This document shows positions 53,487 through 62,286 of a DNA stretch of 64,000 nt, in pieces (within the stretch, counting starts at the first letter, position 1; every line of letters starts with the position of its first letter). The notes under the pieces are model-generated. The model did not search any database. It saw nothing but the letters and a program-made list of their open reading frames with translations, and was not told where the DNA came from. The stretch spans positions 1,798,001 through 1,862,000 of the forward strand of contig NZ_CP133188.1 in assembly GCF_030913635.1 (NCBI RefSeq). Direction: 5' to 3'. Both the position numbers and the translations under genes were made by a program. Source of the stretch: Sedimentibacter sp. MB35-C1 (GTDB lineage Bacteria > Bacillota > Clostridia > Tissierellales > Sedimentibacteraceae).

Positions 53487-54353
53487 ATGAAAAATGTTCC
53501 AAAAGTAGCAGCCATACATGACATGTCAGGTATGGGAAGGTGCTCTATGACGGTTATAATTCCCATAATGTCAGCGTTGGGCTGTCAGGTTTGTCCTCTG
53601 CCAACTGCACTTCTCAGCAATCATTCTGAATACGAATATTTTTATTTTTTTGATTTTACTGATCATATGAAGGAATATTACAGCAATTGGGAAAAAAACG
53701 ATGCTGAATTTGACTGCCTGTACAGCGGTTTTATAGGTTCAGAGAAACAAATTAACATTATGATAGATATTATAGATAAAATGAAGGAACACAATAATCC
53801 GTTAATAGTAGTTGATCCTGTAATGGGCGATCATGGCGAAATTTATAAAACGTATACATCTGAGATGGTGCATAAAATGGGCTGCTTGGTAAATAAGGCT
53901 GACATAATTACTCCAAACTTGACGGAAGCAGCAATTTTAATCGGTGAAAAATATGACGGTGAGACAATAAGTATTTCTGCTTTGAAAGAGTATTTGAAAA
54001 AACTCTGTTCAATGGGGCCTGGCACGGCAGTTATAACAGGTGTTACCACCAATGAGGGAGAACACATAAATGCGTGTTATGATAAGAATACCGATGAATA
54101 TTGGAAGGTTCCCTTTGAGTATGTTGATACAAGGTATCCAGGAACCGGTGACTTATTTGCTTCTTTATTTACAGGCTACCTATTGGAAGGGAAAAAATTA
54201 CCGGAGGCTATGGAAGATGCTTCGATATTTATTTCTAAGGCGGTTAAGGAAACGCACAAGGCAAATACTCCGAAATCCGAAGGGGTTATGTTTGAAAAAA
54301 TAATGAAAGAATTATACAAGAAACACAAATATTATAAATATTCACGAATATAA
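53487..54353 (+). CDS. Pyridoxamine/pyridoxal kinase
   Basis: A 288-residue ribokinase-fold kinase of the PdxY/PdxK group (EC 2.7.1.35), phosphorylating B6 vitamers. N-terminus VAAIHDMSGMGRCSM, PLPTALLSNHSEY, VVDPVMGDHGEIY, ITPNLTEAAIL and the anion hole PGTGDLFASLFTG. The start at 53487 follows AAAGGA. Length and motifs match the pyridoxamine kinases of Clostridia. It salvages cofactor for the amino-acid catabolism of this organism. Confidence 0.93.
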   Translation: MKNVPKVAAIHDMSGMGRCSMTVIIPIMSALGCQVCPLPTALLSNHSEYEYFYFFDFTDHMKEYYSNWEKNDAEFDCLYSGFIGSEKQINIMIDIIDKMKEHNNPLIVVDPVMGDHGEIYKTYTSEMVHKMGCLVNKADIITPNLTEAAILIGEKYDGETISISALKEYLKKLCSMGPGTAVITGVTTNEGEHINACYDKNTDEYWKVPFEYVDTRYPGTGDLFASLFTGYLLEGKKLPEAMEDASIFISKAVKETHKANTPKSEGVMFEKIMKELYKKHKYYKYSRI

Positions 54354-54367
54354 ATATTAATGATGAC

Positions 54368-54431
54368 ATACATGAAAGCGGCCCATGGCGCATCCATAAA
54401 GGACGATACCAGCTGTTTTCATGTATTTTTT
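54368..54431 (+). terminator. Terminator after the pyridoxamine kinase gene
   Basis: TACATGAAA pairs with TTTCATGTA across a 35-base GC-richer loop region, followed by TTTTTT. Confidence 0.55.
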
Positions 54432-54558
54432 ATGTTAAATTGGTATATTTTATAAAAATAAGCAAATACTATGTGTAATTTACGGGAAAATTTATATAAA
54501 AAATCCTTAAAAATGCACAGCAGTCGAATTTCTTAACACCACTTAAGAAAAAATTAAT

Positions 54559-54587
54559 TTGTTTTATTTATATAAATCGGTTATAAT
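54559..54587 (+). promoter_or_regulatory. Promoter of the 3D-domain gene
   Basis: TTGTTT (54559-54564), 17-base spacer, TATAAT (54582-54587). Predicts a leader of about 150 bases. Confidence 0.7.
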
Positions 54588-54593
54588 AGCACT

Positions 54594-54745
54594 TGTGCAA
54601 AAAAATATGGGATTTTGCATAGGGATTGCCAGAGAGCTATAAGTTAATACTTATACAAAAAGTAAATTTTTCCAGTAAAAATTTACACCTTTATTTGACA
54701 GGTAGAAATGTCAATTTTGGAAAAAAGTAAAAGGTTGGTGATAAT
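54594..54745 (+). other. Hairpin-rich leader of the 3D-domain gene
   Basis: TGCAAAA/TTTTGCA (54596-54619), then GAGAGCT (54632-54638) joined to TATAAGT-TAAT-ACTTATA (54638-54655), TAAATTTTT/AAAAATTTA, and TTGACA/TGTCAA. The GAGAGCT plus TAAT-loop hairpin resembles the block at 52291-52312 before the osmoprotectant gene. No known riboswitch assigned. The rest of the gap (54432-54558) shows nothing clear. Confidence 0.45.
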
Positions 54746-55480
54746 ATGAAAAGAAAAATATACCCATTTATTATGGCAGTATTGATAATGAGCTTTATTG
54801 CATTTTATTATTATGATGAAGGAAGCATCGGTGCAAATGTGTTTGCGGATACAAAAAATAACTTAACGGCAATATCAAAACCTTCATTAAAAGAAATAAA
54901 ATATGATATTTACAAAACTGGAGTAGAGCATGAAACAAAAATATTATATAACAATGAAAAATATGTTGACTATAAGAAAGTAGTTCAGAAAGGATCAGAC
55001 GGAATGAAGAAATCAGTTTACCAGGAATGCTATACTGACGGAAAACTGACTTCCAAGTCTCTGAAAAAAGAAATAGTATACATTGATCCGGTAGACGAAA
55101 TTATTGAAATAGGAACAAAGGAATATGAAGTTGTCACATCAAGAGGTGGAATCAGATTTGAAGAAGAGCTTGATATGATAGCAAGTGCATATGATTTATC
55201 ATATGAAAGCTGCGGCAAGTATCCCGGTGATCCTTACTATGGAATAACAGCATCTGGCACGAAAGCTCAGCCAGGTACGGTTGCGGTGGATCCAAGTGTA
55301 ATCCCGCTTGGAACGAAGCTATACGTAGCTTCTACAGATGGCAGTCCTGATTATGGTTTTGCAACGGCTCTCGATACAGGAGGTGCCATAAAGGGAAACC
55401 GAATCGACTTGTTTTTTGAAGACGGTACAGTATGTTACAACTATGGGATGAGACAAGTAAAAGTTTATATTTTAGAGTAG
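54746..55480 (+). CDS. 3D domain-containing secreted protein (YabE/Rpf-like)
   Basis: A 244-residue exported protein. N-terminal signal/anchor (residues 5-25, then GANVFAD), a central G5-like beta region (about 50-130) and a C-terminal 3D domain (about 155-244) with TASGTKAQPGTVAVDPSVIPLG, ATALDTGGAIKGNRIDLFF; the three Asp residues give the domain its name. Such proteins are probable peptidoglycan lytic transglycosylases (YabE, YocH, MltA-like barrel). It stands where yabE stands upstream of rnmV-rsmA. Confidence 0.9.
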   Translation: MKRKIYPFIMAVLIMSFIAFYYYDEGSIGANVFADTKNNLTAISKPSLKEIKYDIYKTGVEHETKILYNNEKYVDYKKVVQKGSDGMKKSVYQECYTDGKLTSKSLKKEIVYIDPVDEIIEIGTKEYEVVTSRGGIRFEEELDMIASAYDLSYESCGKYPGDPYYGITASGTKAQPGTVAVDPSVIPLGTKLYVASTDGSPDYGFATALDTGGAIKGNRIDLFFEDGTVCYNYGMRQVKVYILE

Positions 55481-55511
55481 CCCATCTGAAGCTACTTGAT
55501 AAATTAAAAAC

Positions 55512-55560
55512 AAAATGAAGTCCTCACACATATAAGTGAGGACTTCATTTTTATCTTTTT
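55512..55560 (+). terminator. Terminator after the 3D-domain gene
   Basis: A 15-bp stem (AAATGAAGTCCTCAC, 55513-55527; GTGAGGACTTCATTT, 55536-55550), then TTATCTTTTT. Confidence 0.88.
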
Positions 55561-55703
55561 AATCAGTAGATTTTTTTATAATAATAAAAACCTTATAATT
55601 TTGAATTTTTAAAAATCAATCGGATTTTTTTCTTTTTTCATGTAGGCAAATTGTAAAAAATAGTGTATATTGTTATTATAAATTATTTACATGTGAGGAA
55701 TGT

Positions 55704-56357
55704 ATGAAAAAACCAATATTTATAGGAATATCAGGAGGAAGCGGCTCGGGAAAAACAACAATAGTTAACAGAATATATTCAGCTGTACCCGAAAAGAGCA
55801 TTACAATAATGGAGCATGATTCATACTATAAGGATCAGAGCTCATTAACATATGAAGAAAGATGCAAGACAAATTACGACCATCCGTTTGCGTTTGATAC
55901 GGACTTGTTTGTAGAGCACATAAAGGAATTAAAAAAAGGGAATTCGGTAAGAAAACCGATTTATGATTATGGAATACATAACAGAAAGAATGATACGATT
56001 GCTGTGGATCCAAAAGAGATAATTATAGTTGAGGGGCTCTTGGTATTCTACGAAAAAAGAATAAGAGAGTTGCTGGATATTAAAATATATGTTGATACTG
56101 ATGCAGATATCAGAATTTTAAGAAGAATCGTAAGAGATATTAACGAAAGGTCAAGAAGCCTAGAATCGGTAATAAGCCAATATATGGGTATGGTAAGACC
56201 GGCTCATGAACAATTTATAGAGCCAAGCAAGAAATATGCCGATATAATTGTTACAGAAGGCGGAAACAACCTTGTTGCTGTAGACCTTATGGTTACAAAA
56301 ATTAAATCTCTGCTGGAAAGCTCTAAAAATGTTATGAGGGGCAAAGCTTATGATTAA
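55704..56357 (+). CDS. udk: Uridine kinase
   Basis: A 217-residue P-loop kinase (EC 2.7.1.48) phosphorylating uridine and cytidine. Walker [10 protein letters not shown] (residues 10-18), [25 protein letters not shown] and [14 protein letters not shown] with [18 protein letters not shown] of the lid. GAGGAA precedes the ATG. It overlaps rnmV by 8 bases and is an insertion in the otherwise conserved 3D protein-rnmV-rsmA order. Confidence 0.95.
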   Translation: MKKPIFIGISGGSGSGKTTIVNRIYSAVPEKSITIMEHDSYYKDQSSLTYEERCKTNYDHPFAFDTDLFVEHIKELKKGNSVRKPIYDYGIHNRKNDTIAVDPKEIIIVEGLLVFYEKRIRELLDIKIYVDTDADIRILRRIVRDINERSRSLESVISQYMGMVRPAHEQFIEPSKKYADIIVTEGGNNLVAVDLMVTKIKSLLESSKNVMRGKAYD

Positions 56358-56904
56358 GGAAATAATAGTCGTTGAGGGTAAATCAGACATAAACGCAGTG
56401 AAGAGAGCTGTGGATGCGCAGGTTATAGCTACAAGCGGACTGGGACTCAACCAAAATATTATCAAGACTATAAAAAGAGCTTCAAAAGGAAAAGGAATTA
56501 TAATACTTACAGATCCGGACTATCCCGGTAAAAAAATAAGATATATGCTTTCAGCTGAAATAGAAAACTGCAAGCATGCTTTTATTCCAAGAGACAAGGC
56601 AACCAAAAACGGTGATGTCGGCGTTGAAAATGCTTCTCCGGACATAATAAGAGAAGCATTGAAAAATGCACGGGCTGAAATAACTGAATGCAGGCAGGAA
56701 TTTACTAACAGGGATATGATTTACTATGATCTTGCAGGCAATGACAATGCATCCAAAAGAAGAGCCAAGGTTGGTGATGAGCTTGGCATAGGATATTGCA
56801 GTGCAAAACAATTCTTGAAAAGAATAAATTCATTCGGTATAACCAGAGCCGAACTGGAAAAAGCAGTTATATTGGCAGATAAAAAAGAGGTAGCGGATAA
56901 ATAA
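56350..56904 (+). CDS. rnmV: Ribonuclease M5
   Basis: A 184-residue TOPRIM nuclease that matures 5S r[20 protein letters not shown] (catalytic Glu) and [14 protein letters not shown] (DxD) are the TOPRIM motifs; [19 protein letters not shown] is typical of RNase M5. The stop overlaps the rsmA start (TAATG). Confidence 0.95.
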   Translation: MIKEIIVVEGKSDINAVKRAVDAQVIATSGLGLNQNIIKTIKRASKGKGIIILTDPDYPGKKIRYMLSAEIENCKHAFIPRDKATKNGDVGVENASPDIIREALKNARAEITECRQEFTNRDMIYYDLAGNDNASKRRAKVGDELGIGYCSAKQFLKRINSFGITRAELEKAVILADKKEVADK

Positions 56905-57770
56905 TGGATGACAAAAAACTATACTCCCCAAGAGTGATGAAGGATATACTTGATAAGTACGGATTTAAGTTTAGTAAGAGCCTCGGGCAGAATTTTCTCA
57001 TAGACGGAAATATAATCAATAAGATAGTAGATGTAGCAGAACTGGATGAAAATTCCGGAGTGCTTGAAATAGGACCGGGATTTGGTACTCTGACCCAGAT
57101 TCTTTGCGGCAGGGCGAAAAAGGTTGTTGCTATAGAAGTGGATAAAAGTCTGGAAAAGGTGCATAGGGAAACTCTGAATTACGACAACCTTAAATTAATA
57201 TATGATGATTTTATGAAGGTAGATGTAAATAAGCTTATTGATGAAGAGTTCTCCGGACTTGATGTAAAAATAGTTGCTAATTTGCCTTACTACATAACAA
57301 CTCCAATAATCATGAAAATACTTGAAGAAAAATATAAAGTTTCAAAGATTGTGGTCATGGTTCAAAAGGAAGTGGCTCAAAGGCTTAATTCAGCACCTGG
57401 AAGTAAAGAATTCGGAGCTATAACTCTTGCGGTACAATATAGGGCAGATACGAATATTGCCATGATTGTTCCGAATTCCGTGTTTATGCCACGGCCAAAG
57501 GTAGATTCGGCAGTAATTGAATTCAACATCCTGGGCACACCTAGAATAACTGTACAGGATGAAGATTTACTTTTTAGGGTAATAAAGGCATCGTTCGGAC
57601 AGAGAAGGAAGACTTTGCTTAACGGAATGAGCAACAACTTGAAAATATCAAAGGATATTGTTAAAAATGCTTTGGAAAATGCGGAAATTGACCCGAGTGT
57701 CAGGGGAGAGATGCTGTGTCTGGAGCAATTCGGAAAAATTTCGGATGAATTGAGTAAATTAATTTTATAA
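56904..57770 (+). CDS. rsmA: 16S rRNA (adenine1518-N6/adenine1519-N6)-dimethyltransferase
   Basis: A 288-residue KsgA-family methyltransferase. SKSLGQNFLID, SAM motif I VLEIGPGFGTLTQ, VVAIEVD and catalytic NLPYYITTPI (NLPY), followed by PKVDSAVIEF and the C-terminal substrate domain with SFGQRRKTLLNGM. It dimethylates the two adjacent adenosines near the 3' end of 16S rRNA. Translationally coupled to rnmV. Confidence 0.96.
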   Translation: MDDKKLYSPRVMKDILDKYGFKFSKSLGQNFLIDGNIINKIVDVAELDENSGVLEIGPGFGTLTQILCGRAKKVVAIEVDKSLEKVHRETLNYDNLKLIYDDFMKVDVNKLIDEEFSGLDVKIVANLPYYITTPIIMKILEEKYKVSKIVVMVQKEVAQRLNSAPGSKEFGAITLAVQYRADTNIAMIVPNSVFMPRPKVDSAVIEFNILGTPRITVQDEDLLFRVIKASFGQRRKTLLNGMSNNLKISKDIVKNALENAEIDPSVRGEMLCLEQFGKISDELSKLIL

Positions 57771-57835
57771 TTAAAACACATAAAACGGGGTATATATTAC
57801 AATAACATAATATAGTAATATAATGGGAGGCATTT

Positions 57836-58384
57836 ATGAAAATTTATACCAAGACAGGTGATAAAGGACAGACATCGCTTTATGACGGAACAAGAATTGA
57901 CAAGGATTCGTTAAGAGTTGAATCCTACGGCACTGTTGATGAGCTTAATTCTTCCATAGGTGTTGCAATCAGATTTGTTGAAGATGAAGATATAAGGGAA
58001 TCTCTCAAAAAAATTCAGATGCGCCTTTTCTTTGTAGCCGGTGAGCTTGCTACAATTGAAGAAGGAAGGTACAAATATAAGATAACGGAAGAAGATATAG
58101 CGGCTCTTGAAAAAATAATCGACGGCTGTATTTCAGAAATAAAAGGGGAAGATAAATTTATAGTTCCAGGCTCTTCGAAAGCAGCGGCATACCTGCATGT
58201 AGCCAGAACTATATGCAGAAGAGCAGAGAGAAGAATAATAACATTAAAAAAGCATGAGCAGGTTAGTGATGTTCTCCTTAAATTTGTCAACAGACTTTCA
58301 GATGTTCTTTATTCATATGCAAGATACCTTGAAAGTGATTTGACTATAATGGATTTTGAAAAAGCATATAATGAAAAGCTCTAA
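57836..58384 (+). CDS. Cob(I)alamin adenosyltransferase, PduO type
   Basis: A 182-residue ATP:cob(I)alamin adenosyltransferase (EC 2.5.1.17). N-terminal ATP loop YTKTGDKGQTSLYDG, YGTVDELNSSIGVA, and active-site helix ARTICRRAERRI with FVNRLSDVLYSYARY. It makes adenosylcobalamin, needed by aminomutases and dehydratases in amino-acid-fermenting Clostridia. GGAGG precedes the ATG. Confidence 0.95.
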   Translation: MKIYTKTGDKGQTSLYDGTRIDKDSLRVESYGTVDELNSSIGVAIRFVEDEDIRESLKKIQMRLFFVAGELATIEEGRYKYKITEEDIAALEKIIDGCISEIKGEDKFIVPGSSKAAAYLHVARTICRRAERRIITLKKHEQVSDVLLKFVNRLSDVLYSYARYLESDLTIMDFEKAYNEKL

Positions 58385-58400
58385 GTTCTATAATTATCTG

Positions 58401-58433
58401 AAAGGGAAACGGAAATCCGTTTCCCTTTATTAA
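58401..58433 (+). terminator. Terminator after the adenosyltransferase gene
   Basis: AAAGGGAAACGGA (58401-58413) pairs with TCCGTTTCCCTTT (58416-58428), followed by ATTAATT. Confidence 0.7.
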
Positions 58434-58516
58434 TTAAAAATTAAGATTTAATTTATTTACAAAAACATAATTTGTGTTATTATATATCAATGATACTAAT
58501 TTTGGAGGAAGTAAAA

Positions 58517-59413
58517 TTGAAGCGATTTCTTAAGGTGTTTTTTACATCCCTCATTTGCTTTTCGCTGGTTGCGACTGCTGGTTTATATGTTCTTGCCGGG
58601 TTTAGCAGCGATCAAAATGTGGATGCTTCAGATATATTTAATATAATAGGTAACGACAAAGAAAAAAGAATAAACGTGCTTTTGCTCGGTCTAGAACATG
58701 AACGGTCTGATACAATAATGCTTGCAAGCTATGATACAAAAACAAAGACAGCCGATATAATTTCTATTCCCAGAGATACATACGTGGAAAGAGACGGCTT
58801 TGTAAACAGCGCAAACAACAAAATAAATTCTGTCTATACTGTAAAAGGGATGGAAGGACTAAAGAAAGTAGTCTTAAACATTACAGGTATTGAAGTAGAT
58901 AAGTTTGTTACAATTGATTATGATGGTGTAAGAGCTGCAGTTGATGCTGTAGGAGGAGTAGAGGTAGATGTACCGTTTCATATGAGATATACCGACCCGT
59001 ATTCAGATCCACCTTTGGATATAAACATACCTGCCGGGGTACAGACTATAGATGGCGATAATGCCATGGAATTTTTAAGATTTAGAAAAACCAATTATTC
59101 CGGATACTCGGGGTATTCAGAAGGTGACTTGGGAAGAATAGAAGCTCAGCAGGGATTTATTAAATCAGCAATTAAAAAAGCGCTTAGTTTTAAGTTGCCT
59201 AAGGTTGTCAGCGAGGTTTACCCGTATGTGGACACAGACTTTACATTAGCTGAGGCAACTTCTTTAGCTGTGAGCAGCATTGGACTTTCAACTGAAAATA
59301 TAAATTTTCATGTTTTGCCGGGAAATTCAAAGACAATAAATGGACTTTCGTTCTATATAATGGATACAACTGAAACTAAAGATCTTGTTTACAGCATACT
59401 CGAAATAGAATAA
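58517..59413 (+). CDS. LytR-CpsA-Psr (LCP) family cell-wall ligase
   Basis: A 298-residue membrane-anchored protein. One N-terminal helix (about 5-27), then the LCP domain: LLLGLEHERSDTIMLASYD, IISIPRDTYVE, INSVYTVKGMEGL, AVDAVGGVEVDVP and FLRFRKTNYSGYSG with conserved Arg and Asp for the pyrophosphate. LCP enzymes move lipid-linked polymers onto peptidoglycan. TTG start at 58517 with GGAGGAAG eight bases before; earlier ATGs lie before the ribosome binding site. It may attach the polysaccharide built by the csaB-tagA cluster. Confidence 0.93.
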   Translation: MKRFLKVFFTSLICFSLVATAGLYVLAGFSSDQNVDASDIFNIIGNDKEKRINVLLLGLEHERSDTIMLASYDTKTKTADIISIPRDTYVERDGFVNSANNKINSVYTVKGMEGLKKVVLNITGIEVDKFVTIDYDGVRAAVDAVGGVEVDVPFHMRYTDPYSDPPLDINIPAGVQTIDGDNAMEFLRFRKTNYSGYSGYSEGDLGRIEAQQGFIKSAIKKALSFKLPKVVSEVYPYVDTDFTLAEATSLAVSSIGLSTENINFHVLPGNSKTINGLSFYIMDTTETKDLVYSILEIE

Positions 59414-59424
59414 TAAATGGACTA

Positions 59425-59450
59425 AAAAAAACGCCCGAAGGCGTTTTTTA
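59425..59450. terminator. Bidirectional terminator between LCP gene and SASP gene
   Basis: AAAAAACGCC, loop CGAA, GGCGTTTTTT (59426-59449), usable from both sides. Confidence 0.85.
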
Positions 59451-59457
59451 TTTAGTG

Positions 59458-59679
59458 TCAGAAAATATCTCTATCAGAAGGAGATTCGGTTTGCCTGTTT
59501 GCAAGCATCTTTTCTCCCATTCGAACCATTTCCCGGACACTCAGGCCATTAACAATGGCAGGATACATTTCAGAAGTCGTGCCGTTTATTGTAGGGATAC
59601 CTAAGTCCTGCGCTATTTCCATTTTCAGATTATTAATGGCCTGCTGAGCTTCAGGAACTATTATTTTGTTCTTGCTCAT
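59458..59679 (-). CDS. Alpha/beta-type small acid-soluble spore protein
   Basis: A 73-residue SASP. NLKMEIAQDLGI contains the germination-protease cleavage site (Glu-Ile-Ala), and NGLSVREMVRMGEKML the C-terminal DNA-binding helix. SASPs coat and protect spore DNA. AAAGGAG precedes the ATG. Forespore sigma-G control is expected; a CATAAAA-type -10 lies upstream, but the -35 is unclear. It shows that the organism sporulates. Confidence 0.93.
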   Translation of the reverse strand: MSKNKIIVPEAQQAINNLKMEIAQDLGIPTINGTTSEMYPAIVNGLSVREMVRMGEKMLANRQTESPSDRDIF

Positions 59680-59847
59680 AATATACAGCTCCTTTCATTT
59701 TATGAAGCTATATATTTATTATTATCATCAATCAAAAAAATAAACTGATAAATATTTCTATAATAAAAAATTAATGTAAAAATTTATACTTGGTTATATA
59801 GTTACCAGTGTAATTTCATTATGGGGATAATGAGTACTTATAATAGT

Positions 59848-59953
59848 AAGCTGCTGAAAAATTTCAAGTTGACTTAGTTGTTGCCCGAAGCGCTTAGACA
59901 TAACAGAGAAATGAATTACTGAATCGGGCTAATAGTTGCTTTTTCAGCAGCTT
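59848..59953. other. 106-base nested inverted-repeat element (structured RNA or MITE-like)
   Basis: Outer arms AAGCTGCTGAAAAA (59848-59861) and TTTTTCAGCAGCTT (59940-59953) pair perfectly over 14 bp; inner arms GCCCGA (59883-59888) and TCGGGC (59924-59929) form a second stem. A TATAAT (59839-59844) lies just before the left arm. Neither side has a T-run or clear target-site duplication. It occupies most of the 59680-59980 gap, which otherwise shows nothing. Confidence 0.55.
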
Positions 59954-59980
59954 TATGAGTAGTACATACCGACAGGTATA

Positions 59981-60334
59981 TTATCTGGGAACAGTTATAG
60001 GAGTTTCAAGTGAATTCCAAAGCCATCCGCAGCAGCATCTGTGGCATCTGTTGCTTCCGCCTGAGCCTTGGACATTATTGCAGCGGTTTCCGCCAGCTCC
60101 GGCAGTGTTATTATTGCATCCGCTGCCTCCGGTGCCTCTGAAATTTCCGCAGTTTCTTCCTCCGGCACCTAATATATTGTTACATCTTCTTCCGCCAGTT
60201 CCGAGCACATCGCATCGTCCTGTGCCGCTTATGCATCCGGGTCCTCTCAGTGCTATTCTGGGAATTTCAGATTCTCCCATAACCTGACCGTTTCCACATC
60301 TACATCTACATCTACATCTATTATTGCAACACAT
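59981..60334 (-). CDS. Cys/Gly/Asn-rich repeat protein (spore-coat-like)
   Basis: A 117-residue protein. It begins CCNNRCRCRCRCGNG and then repeats blocks of the form Cys-Asn/Asp-x-(3-4)-Gly-x-Gly-Gly-x-x-Cys about six times (GTGGRRCNNILGAGGRNC). AAGGTG lies before the ATG at 60334. Composition recalls Cys-rich coat or exosporium proteins, and a SASP gene lies 300 bases further on the same strand. The opposite strand is also open but would give a Pro/Leu-rich product without a good ribosome binding site. Confidence 0.6.
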   Translation of the reverse strand: MCCNNRCRCRCRCGNGQVMGESEIPRIALRGPGCISGTGRCDVLGTGGRRCNNILGAGGRNCGNFRGTGGSGCNNNTAGAGGNRCNNVQGSGGSNRCHRCCCGWLWNSLETPITVPR

Positions 60335-60441
60335 TATAACACCTTATTCTTTTTAAATTTGAGCCAAGCTCATTAATATCATATTCGACATATTTCAAAG
60401 TGTTACGACATGTACACTATTTTAAAAAATATAATTATATC

Positions 60442-62286
60442 TTACTTTTTAATGGTTACATTGAATTCCTGCATCCATGTATTAATCTGTATAAAGTAGG
60501 CAATGAGCTGAGGGCCTGTCATAAGTTGACCATACCATGGTTTTTTGAAGGATTTGCCTCCGGATTCTACTATATCGCTGACCTTTTCCTTGTCAATAAG
60601 CTGATAAATAGGTGCGTTACTATCTGACAGGATGTTTCTCATTTTGCTTTGAACAGCATTTGTGTAATCAATATGATGTGTTTTGGGATAAGGAGATTTT
60701 TTTCGGTCTATAATATAATCAGGAAGCATTCCTCTCAATGCCTCTCTTAGAAGACCCTTTTCTCTGCCATTGTAAAATTTAAATTTATTAGGAATATTAA
60801 AAGCGTATTCAACTAACCTGTAATCAGCAAACGGTACTCTTACTTCAAGGCTGTTAGCCATGCTCATGCGGTCTTTTCTGTTTAAAAGCGCCATCATAAA
60901 CCATTTTATATTAAGATAAAACAGCTCTCTCATTCTTGATTCTTCTTTTGATTCACCGCTGAGTTTAGATACTTTGATGATAGTATCGTGATACTTTTGA
61001 TTTACATAATCCTCTATCGGAAGATGTGATAGCTCCTTATTAATGATTTCACGTCTTTCTTTTGTTGATTTTGACCATGGGAATGTATCGGAACTTATAT
61101 CTTCAGGGCGTGTAAACCATGGATATCCTCCGAAGATTTCATCAGCGCACTCACCTGACAGGGCTACCGTAAAATTCTTTCTTATTTCTCTGCAGAATAA
61201 TAACAGTGAGGAATCAATATCCGCCATTCCTGGTAGATCGTTTGCTTTGACTGCATCCTCAAGGGCGTTCATAAGTTTTAAGTTGTCGAGTACTACTGTA
61301 TGGTGAATGCTTTTAATATGCTCGGACATTTTTACTGCAAATTGCTGATCGGAAGTTGGCTGGAACATATTAGAATGAAAGTACTTGTCATTATCCTTGT
61401 AATCTATGGAATATGTGTTGAGTATTTCTCTACCGTGTTTAGCCAGGTATTTAGAAGATATTGAGGAAATGGCGCTTGAATCAAGTCCGCCTGAAAGAAA
61501 TGTGCATAACGGAACATCAGAGACAAGCTGTCTCTCAACAGCATCAATCAACAGATTTCTAACAGACTGTTTTGTTTGTTTGAAATCCTCTTCGTGAGGT
61601 TTTGCTTCGAGTTTCCAATATTCTCTGAGCATAGTTGAGCCGTCTCTGTAAAAAAGGTAGTGAGCAGGTGGAATTTCTTTAATATCTTTAAATATTCCGC
61701 TGCCCAATGAACGTGCAGGTCCAAGGCCTAGTATTTCCATGATTCCTTCTTCTCCTATAGCAGGTTCTGCCATGGGATGTGCAAGTATGGCCTTTATCTG
61801 AGAAGCAAATAAAAGGTTATTATCCTTAAAGCTGTAGAATAATGGTTTTACTCCCAAATGGTCTCTTGCCAGAAAGAAAGTTTTGTTGTATTCATCCCAA
61901 ACACCGAATGCAAAAATGCCGTTTATGTGATTAACACAGTTTGGACCCCACTCAATATATGAGACAAGCAGCACTTCCGTATCTGAATATGATTCAAAAT
62001 TGTATCCTTTTAATTTTAGTTCATTTCTTAAATCGTCCGTGTTGTAAAGTTCGCCGTTGTACACCATCAAAAACTTGTGCTCCCCTATCTGCCTTATCAT
62101 TGGTTGTACTCCGCCTTCAGCATCAACAATTATTAAACGCCTGTGACCAAGTATTATATTTTCATCCTCATAGTAGCCGGAATTATCCGGCCCTCTGGAT
62201 AATAATTTATCAGTCATGTTTTTCATTATTTCCATGTTGCCTGAGATTTTTGCTTTGGTGTTAATCCATCCTGCAATACCACACAT
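60442..62286 (-). CDS. asnB: Asparagine synthase (glutamine-hydrolysing)
   Basis: A 614-residue class II amidotransferase (EC 6.3.5.4). After Met removal Cys2 is the glutaminase nucleophile (MCGIAGW); LSRGPDNSGYY, HRRLIIVD and NGELYN complete the Ntn domain (1-200). The synthetase domain has the ATP pyrophosphatase loop LSGGLDSSAISS and GECADEIFGGYPWF. Start set at 62286 with AGGAGG directly upstream, which places Cys at position 2; a longer frame from 62331 would block activity. Confidence 0.95.
   Translation of the reverse strand: MCGIAGWINTKAKISGNMEIMKNMTDKLLSRGPDNSGYYEDENIILGHRRLIIVDAEGGVQPMIRQIGEHKFLMVYNGELYNTDDLRNELKLKGYNFESYSDTEVLLVSYIEWGPNCVNHINGIFAFGVWDEYNKTFFLARDHLGVKPLFYSFKDNNLLFASQIKAILAHPMAEPAIGEEGIMEILGLGPARSLGSGIFKDIKEIPPAHYLFYRDGSTMLREYWKLEAKPHEEDFKQTKQSVRNLLIDAVERQLVSDVPLCTFLSGGLDSSAISSISSKYLAKHGREILNTYSIDYKDNDKYFHSNMFQPTSDQQFAVKMSEHIKSIHHTVVLDNLKLMNALEDAVKANDLPGMADIDSSLLLFCREIRKNFTVALSGECADEIFGGYPWFTRPEDISSDTFPWSKSTKERREIINKELSHLPIEDYVNQKYHDTIIKVSKLSGESKEESRMRELFYLNIKWFMMALLNRKDRMSMANSLEVRVPFADYRLVEYAFNIPNKFKFYNGREKGLLREALRGMLPDYIIDRKKSPYPKTHHIDYTNAVQSKMRNILSDSNAPIYQLIDKEKVSDIVESGGKSFKKPWYGQLMTGPQLIAYFIQINTWMQEFNVTIKK

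Noticed and set aside
54432-54558. A gene in the gap after the pyridoxamine kinase
   Set aside because: No frame with a start, ribosome binding site and coding-like composition was found.
52104-54745. c-di-AMP (ydaO) riboswitches before the osmoprotectant and 3D genes
   Set aside because: The conserved ydaO blocks, such as the GGGG..GAAGC and CAGCTAAC pattern, could not be matched; only the functional theme fits.
59848-59953. 6S RNA
   Set aside because: It is about 106 bases, shorter than 6S RNA, and lacks the typical central bubble flanked by GC-rich closing stems.
59955-60287. A Pro/Leu-rich forward frame
   Set aside because: It mirrors the Cys/Gly-rich reverse gene, which has the better ribosome binding site and strand context.
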